Assembly (NCBI GenBank): GCA_050309585.1
Contig: JBNRML010000077.1
Span: 25,591-89,590, forward strand
DNA from: Bovifimicola sp050309585
GTDB taxonomy: Bacteria; Bacillota; Clostridia; Lachnospirales; Lachnospiraceae
Direction of reading: 5' to 3'
Length of the DNA stretch: 64,000 bases
Positions 10,601 through 17,676 of this stretch are shown here, piece after piece. The position numbers and the translations under genes are program-made. Each line of letters begins with the position of its first letter. The first letter of the stretch is position 1. The notes beneath the pieces were generated by a model. It was given only the letters and a program-made list of their open reading frames with translations. It had not been told where the DNA came from and made no database searches.

Positions 10601-11834
10601 AGGCTTCAACACCTATGGTAGTCAGTTTTTCAGGAAATACAAAATTTTCAATGGAAGTACAGTCCTTGAACGCCCTGGCACCTATAGTCGTAACATCACC
10701 ATAAAAATTTACACTTGTCAAAGACTCACAGCCCATAAACATTCCTTCTGGCACTTCAGATATCTTTGCAGGAAAACTAAAGCTCTTAAGTCCCTTACAT
10801 CCGGCAAAAGCCCTCTCTCCTATCACACTTATGGTACTTGGCAATGTAATAGTCTGAATTGTCTCACACCCTGCAAATGCACCTTCTGCAATTTCGGTAA
10901 CCGACAAATTATCTATTTTCTGTGGCACGCTAACCACTGTGTCTTTCGTATTCTCAAAACCGACAATCTGGATATTTGTACCCAGGTTTTTATATGTATA
11001 TGTGCTGTTTCCAACAACATATGTACTTTCAGGAATATCAGAAAAATCATATACATATTCCTTCAAAACTGTTTCGCCCTTCACCTTTTTTTCAAGCTGA
11101 TCCCTCAACAATACAAAATCAGGCAAACCAGCCACCAACGGTTTTTCACCATTCATTATTCCACAAATTTCCAGGTCATCCAGACAATTTGTGCTATTTA
11201 ACATGGCAACATAATCCGTAACCGTAAGCTCTGCATACTCCTCAGGTGTCATAAATACTTCATCATCATCTGCTCCAACCCAGCTAATCTCATAATTGAC
11301 ACGCTTTCCCGATTCATCAAGAATCGCAATTCCATATGTTTTGGAGTCAAAATAAACTGTTGCAGTTTTTTCAGTCTGACCCAGTTCGACACGGATATTT
11401 GTCAAATCTCCCGTTGAATAATCTGTAACCTCCGCCTTATCCTGAGGCACACCCAGCAAAATTCTGCTATAGTCTTTATTAGAATATTCGTCAAACTGCG
11501 AAAGCGAAAACCTGTGGTCTGATGCCTGTACACCATCCCCTGATGCTGGTACTGTAATCGTGGTCATGTAAACCCCGTCAATATCCGTGGCAACCAAAGC
11601 ATTACTCGTAGAATTCGGCGACCATTCATCCGGTCTCATTCCACTTGAAATGGAAAACACATATTCTCCTTCCTCAACACTTCCTATAATAGTATCTCCA
11701 CTTATACGTGCGAGGTCATTCTTTTCCACTGTAATCCCATTTTGCCCTTCATCGGCAAACATCGTGGCAGTGGTATTCATTACCATACACGCAAGTGTAA
11801 CCACCGATACTGCCTTTCTAAATTTTTTCACCAT
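7614..11834 (-). CDS. Secreted BspA-type leucine-rich repeat protein with five C-terminal Ig-like repeats
   Basis: A 1406-residue secreted protein. A signal peptide spans about residues 1-28 (ending near MFADEG). Residues 290-800 hold many ~23-residue LRR_5 repeats of the BspA type (IGARAFKDCTSIENFVFPEK, IGVEAFFGCSSLKGVNIP). Five ~90-residue repeats follow, each with the core YQYVMKNxSTGxxxxLKxYS, then TGxLTSxGxKIFTVNVKD and ending VVASNxVTVVV. The same repeat occurs in the two CHAP proteins upstream on this strand. BspA-type proteins often act in adhesion. No sortase motif or transmembrane anchor is visible at the C-terminus, so the Ig-like repeats may hold it to the wall (inference). A consensus promoter lies at 11891-11919. 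Confidence 0.88.
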   Translation of the reverse strand: MVKKFRKAVSVVTLACMVMNTTATMFADEGQNGITVEKNDLARISGDTIIGSVEEGEYVFSISSGMRPDEWSPNSTSNALVATDIDGVYMTTITVPASGDGVQASDHRFSLSQFDEYSNKDYSRILLGVPQDKAEVTDYSTGDLTNIRVELGQTEKTATVYFDSKTYGIAILDESGKRVNYEISWVGADDDEVFMTPEEYAELTVTDYVAMLNSTNCLDDLEICGIMNGEKPLVAGLPDFVLLRDQLEKKVKGETVLKEYVYDFSDIPESTYVVGNSTYTYKNLGTNIQIVGFENTKDTVVSVPQKIDNLSVTEIAEGAFAGCETIQTITLPSTISVIGERAFAGCKGLKSFSFPAKISEVPEGMFMGCESLTSVNFYGDVTTIGARAFKDCTSIENFVFPEKLTTIGVEAFFGCSSLKGVNIPAKVSSIGKMAFASCSAIETMTVDSANTTYDSRDNCNAIIKTTVEVTDLVSSSLISGCKNTVVPNSILIIENSAFYGNEALTSITLPVSVKQIAASAFENCTSLTNVDINFTVFTIGARAFMGCTSLENIVLPSRLKFINVDVFSGCTGLKSISIPANVTGLDSRAFSGCTSLESVTFEGNPGTIGDEVFKQCKKLSTITLPDSITQIGEYVFEESGLKEITLPANVTSLPAFVFAKCDKLEKVNFPEGFTTIGSVAFGGCTSLKTMIIPDTVTCIYSSAFYGCTNLEAVEIPGNVSNITYNAFDECPILAIYCDDNTPAATFAATYNIPYGSVSDFNERNKKYTDGTAEYTYSILKNKIFITSYKNTGTGKIDLIMPDSIESKEIQYIAKHFFSGCNNLRSVTLSKGIKCLPYRTFENCANLLSIWISDGTQTVVNDCIYNCRNVNKIYVSESVNEIKQQLMSGTSIDLVIYGKSGSYAQTYAAENRYSFTTAGQTVFEVTANVDKTKASVGQSITLTPGITGGNGNVKYQYIMTVPQTGKRMVLKDFSGASSYTGKLTSEGEKIFCIKAEDETGRVVISEDIKVVVGNAAALSGTLMVNGGTGTVNTTEGATAKLTVSAKDGSAPYEYQYVMKNVNSGQTIVLKDYSSSASYDAKLVNAGTKVFYVNVRDSQGNVEASNAVTVVVEKSTLKGSLKVNGSSQNITVDLGENVKLDVSATGGSGSYTYQYLIKNVSTGKTYVLKNYSTAKSFTGPLTSMGNKIFTVNVKDSTGAVVASNSVTVTVSNVLKGSLTVNDKSGTISLGVGGEVVLKPTAKGGAGGYTYQYVMKNMSTGKEMILKDYSKDSEYTGKISSLGVKVFAVNIKDAEGTIVATNSVTVVVSNQELMGSLKVNNSNTTLTLTKGQTVNLVAAASGGTGSGKYTYKFVIKNVKTGQSIALTNFKSSSSYSGPLTSTGTKIFTVYVKDSYGVVVASNEVTVVVK

Positions 11835-11890
11835 CCTGTTTCCTCCTCAAATACATATTTACATTTTCAAACAAATTAACCTATGAAAAT

Positions 11891-11919
11891 ATTATATAAA
11901 ATTCAACATATTTTTTCAA
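11891..11919 (-). promoter_or_regulatory. Sigma-A promoter of the BspA-type gene
   Basis: On the minus strand there is TTGAAA (11914-11919), a 17-base spacer and TATAAT (11891-11896). It lies about 57 bases upstream of the start codon. Confidence 0.75.
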
Positions 11920-11952
11920 TTATTTAACTTTTAAAAAATGATACCTCGTTTT

Positions 11953-11993
11953 TTGTATTGTTTTTGTATTGTTTTTTGTATTGTTTTGTATTG
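11953..11993 (+). repeat. Four phased TTGTATTG repeats
   Basis: TTGTATTG starts at 11953, 11964, 11976 and 11986, so the copies are spaced 11, 12 and 10 bases, about one helical turn each. The array sits 34 bases upstream of the -35 box of the BspA-type promoter and could be a binding array for a repressor or activator (inference). Confidence 0.6.
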
Positions 11994-12046
11994 TTTTCAC
12001 CTTGATACGCTTAGACTTTTAGGGTTTGTGCATCCTGGCGTATGTT

Positions 12047-12170
12047 CCTGGCACAAGGCATTGAAGAATAAATTTAGGAACTAGGTGTACTTTCCTGGCA
12101 TAAGAAATTGAGGAAGAAATTTAGGAACTAGGTATACGTTCCTGGCATAAGAAATTGAGGAAGAAATGGG
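12047..12170 (+). repeat. 47-bp tandem repeat, about 2.5 copies
   Basis: The motif TTCCTGGCA recurs with a period of exactly 47 bases (CCTGG at 12047, 12094 and 12141). The sequence between includes AATTTAGGAACTAGGT. It lies in the 584-base gap between the zinc-ribbon gene and the BspA-type gene. I see no open frame in it. Confidence 0.7.
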
Positions 12171-12202
12171 GGATTTCTACCTTAATTGGCAAAAATATAA
12201 GA

Positions 12203-12397
12203 TTTGGGTAGAGATAATAAGTGAATAATAGCCAAAGATAAGAATATTTTGAAGAAAATCCAAGAAAAATCTTTACCCAAATGAGAGTATTTTCAAGTTT
12301 GGGTAGAGAAAATGTCTTAGACTCTATAAAAAAAGCAAGAAAACAGAGAAATTTCTCTACCCAAAAATAATAAATATTTGATTTGGGTAGAGAAAAA
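12203..12397. repeat. Cluster of five TTTGGGTAGAG repeats in alternating orientation
   Basis: TTTGGGTAGAG-like units occur at 12203 (+), 12271 (-), 12298 (+), 12353 (-) and 12382 (+). Neighbouring units pair: 12352-12366 with 12382-12396 gives a stem of about 14 bp (TTTCTCTACCCAAA). The last hairpin lies just past the stop codon of the minus-strand gene ending at 12419 and may also act as its terminator. A second cluster lies at 42661-42876. Confidence 0.75.
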
Positions 12398-12418
12398 GCT
12401 GTCCCCTTATGATTTCTA

Positions 12419-13291
12419 TTACCTGTACTGTCCATTAAAATATCTTCTTGGTTTTCGAGGATTAATACATATCTTAATAAATCCCATAATAAAAAATACA
12501 AACTGCATAACCATTACCAGCACCAAGCCCACATCCATTTTTCCGATCAGCCCCGCTTCCTCTTCCATATATGAACTCCAAATAATAAATGAAAAAAATA
12601 TTATTACATTGTTTATGATTGACGAAATAACCATAATAACCCCACCGGACAAGCTGTATGGAATCCATATGAGACCAACTTCTATTAGTGTAAATATGAT
12701 TGCACTTATTAAAAACACCTGCACTCCATCCCTTATATCAGAAAATATTTCAGAAACATACATATATCCCAAATAACTATAGTAGTTATCACTGTCATCC
12801 GTATCCATTAGTTCTTCGTAGTTCAAAGAAAGACCATCACTTCTCTCTAAACGATCTGAATCAACACAAACTCTCACAAGCGGAACACAGAACAAAATAA
12901 CAAACGAGATAAAAAACAACATAACCACAATGCTGTTAAATATTGGATTTATACTGCTCACATATGTATTTTTTTTATTATTTCCCAGTGCATTATAGTT
13001 TCCCGGCGGCGGACAGTTTCCCGGCGGTGGATAGTTTCCCGGCGGCGCACAGTTACCCGGCACAAAATTGTTACCCGTTGGTGGATAGTTTCCCGGCGCA
13101 AAATTGTTACCCGGCGGCGGATAGTTTTTTCCTCCTCCCAAACTTTCCTGATTATTTACTCTGTTTTGCCAATTATCAATGTCGTTTCCAGTTCGGATAA
13201 TAGGAGATGATTCCACAACACCTTTTCCACAGACATCGCACACATCCACATTATCTTCTAGCTTCTTACCACAAAACTTACAGAATTTCAT
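12419..13291 (-). CDS. Zinc-ribbon membrane protein with PPGN-rich linker
   Basis: A 290-residue protein. The N-terminus is a four-cysteine zinc ribbon (FCKFCGKKLEDNVDVCDVCG). A linker of repeated YPPPGN/FxPGN units follows (about residues 60-105), and then three or four membrane segments. The family function is unknown; such N-terminal ribbons are common on small Firmicutes membrane proteins. It is the last gene of a run that starts with the CHAP/ricin gene at 20439. The frame can extend to a TTG at 13297, but the ATG at 13291 has GGAGG eight bases upstream. Two paralogues are nearby: 13316-14191, and the frameshifted gene at 20872-21595, which lacks the ribbon. Confidence 0.75.
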   Translation of the reverse strand: MKFCKFCGKKLEDNVDVCDVCGKGVVESSPIIRTGNDIDNWQNRVNNQESLGGGKNYPPPGNNFAPGNYPPTGNNFVPGNCAPPGNYPPPGNCPPPGNYNALGNNKKNTYVSSINPIFNSIVVMLFFISFVILFCVPLVRVCVDSDRLERSDGLSLNYEELMDTDDSDNYYSYLGYMYVSEIFSDIRDGVQVFLISAIIFTLIEVGLIWIPYSLSGGVIMVISSIINNVIIFFSFIIWSSYMEEEAGLIGKMDVGLVLVMVMQFVFFIMGFIKICINPRKPRRYFNGQYR

Positions 13292-13315
13292 TGCCAAATC
13301 CTCCTACCCCGTATT

Positions 13316-14191
13316 CTATCGTGCTTTACCCTTATAATGTCTTCCCCTGGTTTTGATCAGGCTGTCCGTAATAAATATTTTTATTATTCCCATAATTATC
13401 ATCACAATTTGAACGATAATAAAAATTATTAGTCCGTCGCCATTCTCAATTGCCAAATCAAATTCTCTTAGTTGCTTAGTCCACTGAGCTTTTGAACTGA
13501 TAATGAATATGAGATTTACCACTGAACTTATCATTAAAATCCATCCACCACTTCTGCTACGTGGAATCCAGATACATATGAAAACAATTAATGTGGACAT
13601 TATAAATAAAAAATTTAATACTCCAACATCGTCTCTGACTTCCTCAAGTAATGAATCCAAACCAAATGCTGCATCAAAATATGTCATAATTGTATTTACA
13701 TCATCGAAGCCAAAATCAAAATATTCATCATCCTCAAAATCTTCTGTCTCCATCAAATCATCATAATTCAATTCAATTGAAAAGTGTTCCGAATTATAGT
13801 TTCTGGTGTTTCCGCTTATCTTCACCAGAGGATCAATGCGAAACACCAAAAACGTGAATATAAACATTATGATAAAAATAAAATTAAATATCCAGTTTAT
13901 TCCTGTCCCTGATTTCTTAACATTATTCGGGTCGTAGTTTTTAATATATGAGTACTCCCCGTTTTGAGACGTATTATTAATATTATTAATGCTTTTATTA
14001 TCCCCATTTGGTGTTCTGTTGTAATTCTTTATATATGAATATTCTTCCTGTTTTTGAACTATGTCCTGTCCATTATGCGGACTACTTTTCGGTTTCATAA
14101 CAGGAGACGGCTCTAAAATCCTTGTACCACAATTGTCGCACACATCCGCGTTATTCTCCAATTTCATGCCGCAAAACTCACAAAATTTCAT
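13316..14191 (-). CDS. Zinc-ribbon membrane protein, paralogue
   Basis: A 291-residue paralogue of the gene just downstream, separated from it by about 24 bases. It has the same four-cysteine N-terminal ribbon (FCEFCGMKLENNADVCDNCG), a different linker that repeats EYSYIKNY, and the same arrangement of membrane segments, with one after the linker and two or three in the C-terminal third. The loop between them is very acidic (MEDEDFEDDEYFDF-like). No enzyme motif is seen. It starts 18 bases after the CHAP/lectin gene stop, so it is almost surely cotranscribed with it. A role in secretion or sensing for the surface proteins is a guess from context. Confidence 0.72.
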   Translation of the reverse strand: MKFCEFCGMKLENNADVCDNCGTRILEPSPVMKPKSSPHNGQDIVQKQEEYSYIKNYNRTPNGDNKSINNINNTSQNGEYSYIKNYDPNNVKKSGTGINWIFNFIFIIMFIFTFLVFRIDPLVKISGNTRNYNSEHFSIELNYDDLMETEDFEDDEYFDFGFDDVNTIMTYFDAAFGLDSLLEEVRDDVGVLNFLFIMSTLIVFICIWIPRSRSGGWILMISSVVNLIFIISSKAQWTKQLREFDLAIENGDGLIIFIIVQIVMIIMGIIKIFITDSLIKTRGRHYKGKAR

Positions 14192-14208
14192 TGGCAGATC
14201 CTCCTCGA

Positions 14209-17200
14209 TTATTTTGCAATAAGTGTAACCTGATTACTGGTAGCCACATTTCCTTTGGAATCTTTTACATTGACTGTGAAAATTTTTGTTCCGACACTTT
14301 TTATAGGTGCCATATAGCTGGTGGCACTACTATAATCCTTAAGCACAATGCTCTGTCCTGTACTGACATTTTTCATCACATACTGATATGTATAACCCCC
14401 GTCTCCTCCAGTCGCAGCCGCAGAAAGAACAATGTTATTTCCCACGCTTGTATTCATCGTGCCTGTACCCCCATTTATTCTTAATGCAACTGTAAATTGT
14501 TTCACAACATTTACAGTAACCACATTTGTCTGGACAACTACACCTCTTCCATCTTTTACATTAACATAAAATATCTTATCACCTTCAGAAGTTAACTTTC
14601 CTGTATAAGACACATCACTACAGTAATCTTTGAGAATAACTATCTTTCCTGTACTCACAATCTTCATCACATACTGGTATTTGTATGCCCCATCGCCACC
14701 GGCCACAGTTGGTTTCAGTGTCACACTCTTACCCTGTGATACACTTATTGTTCCTGTTCCTCCATTTACCTTCAACACAGATGCAAGCTTATTAACTGCC
14801 ACAACCCTGACTTCATTACTTGTCACTACTGTACCTTTACTATCCTTAACATTTACAGTGAATATCTTCGTTCCCACACTGGTTATAAGACCAGTATAGC
14901 TTGTTGCACTACTGTAATTCTTAAGAATAATACTCTGTCCTGTGCTGACATTTTTCATCACATACTGATATGTGTAGCCTCCCGTACCGCCACTGACACT
15001 CGGAGTGAGCACAACATTCTTTCCTTTTTCTACATTAATAGTCCCTTTTAACCCATTAACCTTTAATGCAGCTGTTAATAATTTCTGCACTACAATGGTC
15101 TTTTCACCACTCTTTACAACTGCACCCTTACTATCCTTAACGTTTACACTGAATACTTTTGTCCCACTCGTAGTCAGCCTTCCTGTATATACAGATTCGC
15201 TGCCATAATCTTTCAAAACAATGCTGGCTCCCGTACTCGGATTTCGCATTACAAACTGATATTGATATGTTCCGCTTCCTCCTTTCGCACTGGCACTCAG
15301 TTTTACTTCTGAGCCAACAATTGCGTCAGATGTCACTCTTAAATTCACACTAAGAGTTCTCTGTAATATGAAACCAAAGTCATTATTTATTACATTTTTA
15401 CTCCACAAACCATTTGATTTAGAAATTCCCTGATATGAGCTTCCGTTTGCAGCAATATAACAGGTCTTTGTTCCTGAATTCAGTAAGCTCAGCATATTAC
15501 TATCTAAAGAGCCGATAGTTGCCAATTTTTTCGTCGAACCACTTAAATATGTATTAATTATTTCAGCCGGTACCGAATTGTCATATAATTCATAAGTTAT
15601 TCCACTAATTGTCTTTGTTGTTTTTGGCTTGAGTGTATCTATTTCCAAAATGAATCCATTTACATTGTTATGAGCCCCTGCTGCGTCATTCCAAAGTCCA
15701 TCGGCCGAACGAATCCATGCATAGTTTTCTATGCAATTATTATCAGGTTGACCTGAATCCCAATAGGAATTTGAAGTACCATTTTCCACCTCGGTACCGT
15801 CGACCCATTTCCATTCTCCCTCGTTTTCTTCATCCGTTGCTCCAATATAATAATACCCTTTGGTAATCAACTGTTTTACGGCATCATTTTCACCATCAGA
15901 AGAAATTGTAACCAGATGTCCTCCCATATTTTCGCACAAAACCTTTGCTGCTTTCCAACTGTACGGAGTATTAAACGACGCATAAACATGATTATTGTAT
16001 TTAATTACTTTTTCCGGCGTCAAAGAAGGGGTTATGGCATTGTCCTTTTCAAAAATAAAACCTCTGTTATTTTCTTCACTACCTATCGGATAGTCATTCC
16101 ACTCACCATTTTTTCCTATCTCCAATGCATCTTCATCGCCTGTATTATTTGGTTCTCCATCTCTCCAGTTTGTATAACTTATACTGGTTCCATCGACCCA
16201 TTTCCACTCTCCCTCGTTTGCGGCATCTGTTCCCCCAAGATAATAATAATCCATTAACTTACCTGCCATTAATGACACTAAATAATTATTCTCATCTTCT
16301 GAAGAAATTATTGCGAGATGTCCGCCCATATCTTCGGCTACTTGTTTTGACCCATTCCATATGTTATGTTCGTTATACAAAACATACAGATTTCCTTTAT
16401 ACACACCGGCCGCTTCCGATACATAAGGCTGCTGAATGGTATATTTCAGTTCATATACAGTTTGATTTCCCACTTTATCAAATGCATATATGTGGGTATT
16501 GTATACTCCAACCTCCTTATTATGCATTGATTTTTTTACTCTGAATGTATACGTATCCCCGTTCTTTTTTCCTGAGTATGCCGGGTCCGTGTTCCATTTA
16601 CCTGTCAAATCATCTCTACCATTATATTCGGTCCAGGTCGGAAATTGTACTCTGTCCACTCCCAGATTATCTGTCACTTTACACTCAATGGTGAACCCGG
16701 TTGAGGATGCATTTTTTACCTTCACATCACTTATCACTGGCTTTCCGGTATCAGCAGTAATATTTACGGTACCTCTTCCAAGCTCCACGTCATTTCCACC
16801 ACCAACATTCAGTGCTATTACCACTACCTCCTGGCTTCCGTTCTTTGATGTGTATACAAAATCATCAAATCCATGATACTCACCAGGAACATTCTGGTAC
16901 GCCTGATGCACATCGGGCCTATATTTATCAGCTTTTTTAATTATATGTTCTTCTCCACCAATTACCACCTTTATGCTTAACTGGTTCCCATACTGGTCTT
17001 CATCAAATGCCCAGCCGCCGACATTAACCCCGCCTAAACCTCCGCTGACGGAATCCAAACATCCTTTTGGGTTGGTGCCATTTGTAAATGGAGGTCTTAC
17101 TACTCCCCAAAAATTATACGTAGTATAATTATGATATACCCCAGCAGCCACAGAACCGTTCACAGATGAGTTAACCCAATTTTGGTCTATTGAATAAAAA

Positions 17201-17586
17201 GTATCTAAATCTGCCGAAACAATAATTCCACAATGTCCATATGGATTACCATCCCAAGCACCCCAAACCGCTATATCTCCTGGCAAAGGCAAAAAATCCG
17301 GTGTGTTTTGTATTCTTTCCCATCCAGTCGGAAGTGCATACGTGATCAAATCACATGCATTCCCATCAACTGACACCCCCCATAAATCTGCCATATACGC
17401 CGCAACAAAATCTTTACATTGTGCTCCGTGTATATTGTCTACATCAATCCACTGTCCTACCCTATCTTTTGCCCACTGTGCACCCTCTTCACGGGTTACA
17501 GCATAAGCACTCACCTCTCCAAAAACAAAAAAAGTCATCATTGTAAACACCCATATTAGCAATGATTTTGGGATTATTTTCTTCAT
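14209..17586 (-). CDS. Secreted CHAP-domain hydrolase with two C-type lectin domains and four Ig-like repeats
   Basis: A 1125-residue secreted protein. Signal peptide, residues 1-29. CHAP-type cysteine amidase/peptidase domain, about 30-165, with Cys57 (GAQCKDF) and His118 (YGHCGI). A small domain around VGGWAFDEDQYG, 175-275. A GBS-Bsp-like domain, 280-385. Two C-type lectin domains follow: the first (395-515) has EPN at 478-480 and WND, the second (525-650) has QPD at 613-615 and WND; a worn third copy seems to lie at 655-740. The C-terminal third holds four copies of the shared ~90-residue repeat. In animal lectins EPN favours mannose and QPD galactose. It probably cuts peptidoglycan and binds glycans at the surface. 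It lies 90 bases downstream of the CHAP/ricin gene. Confidence 0.88.
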   Translation of the reverse strand: MKKIIPKSLLIWVFTMMTFFVFGEVSAYAVTREEGAQWAKDRVGQWIDVDNIHGAQCKDFVAAYMADLWGVSVDGNACDLITYALPTGWERIQNTPDFLPLPGDIAVWGAWDGNPYGHCGIIVSADLDTFYSIDQNWVNSSVNGSVAAGVYHNYTTYNFWGVVRPPFTNGTNPKGCLDSVSGGLGGVNVGGWAFDEDQYGNQLSIKVVIGGEEHIIKKADKYRPDVHQAYQNVPGEYHGFDDFVYTSKNGSQEVVVIALNVGGGNDVELGRGTVNITADTGKPVISDVKVKNASSTGFTIECKVTDNLGVDRVQFPTWTEYNGRDDLTGKWNTDPAYSGKKNGDTYTFRVKKSMHNKEVGVYNTHIYAFDKVGNQTVYELKYTIQQPYVSEAAGVYKGNLYVLYNEHNIWNGSKQVAEDMGGHLAIISSEDENNYLVSLMAGKLMDYYYLGGTDAANEGEWKWVDGTSISYTNWRDGEPNNTGDEDALEIGKNGEWNDYPIGSEENNRGFIFEKDNAITPSLTPEKVIKYNNHVYASFNTPYSWKAAKVLCENMGGHLVTISSDGENDAVKQLITKGYYYIGATDEENEGEWKWVDGTEVENGTSNSYWDSGQPDNNCIENYAWIRSADGLWNDAAGAHNNVNGFILEIDTLKPKTTKTISGITYELYDNSVPAEIINTYLSGSTKKLATIGSLDSNMLSLLNSGTKTCYIAANGSSYQGISKSNGLWSKNVINNDFGFILQRTLSVNLRVTSDAIVGSEVKLSASAKGGSGTYQYQFVMRNPSTGASIVLKDYGSESVYTGRLTTSGTKVFSVNVKDSKGAVVKSGEKTIVVQKLLTAALKVNGLKGTINVEKGKNVVLTPSVSGGTGGYTYQYVMKNVSTGQSIILKNYSSATSYTGLITSVGTKIFTVNVKDSKGTVVTSNEVRVVAVNKLASVLKVNGGTGTISVSQGKSVTLKPTVAGGDGAYKYQYVMKIVSTGKIVILKDYCSDVSYTGKLTSEGDKIFYVNVKDGRGVVVQTNVVTVNVVKQFTVALRINGGTGTMNTSVGNNIVLSAAATGGDGGYTYQYVMKNVSTGQSIVLKDYSSATSYMAPIKSVGTKIFTVNVKDSKGNVATSNQVTLIAK

Positions 17587-17676
17587 AACACATTCCTCCT
17601 AGTATCCAGACATCCTATGTACAAAAGGGACCATATAGCCCCATTTATACATACCAACACTTGATATTAAACCAAA

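Noticed and set aside
12203..12397. TTTGGGTAGAG cluster as a CRISPR array
   Set aside because: Units are only about 12 bases, alternate in orientation and have unequal spacing.
12943..13200. Plus-strand frame rich in FPAADSFPA-like repeats
   Set aside because: It is the antisense reading of the PPGN-rich linker in the minus-strand zinc-ribbon gene; no start signals.
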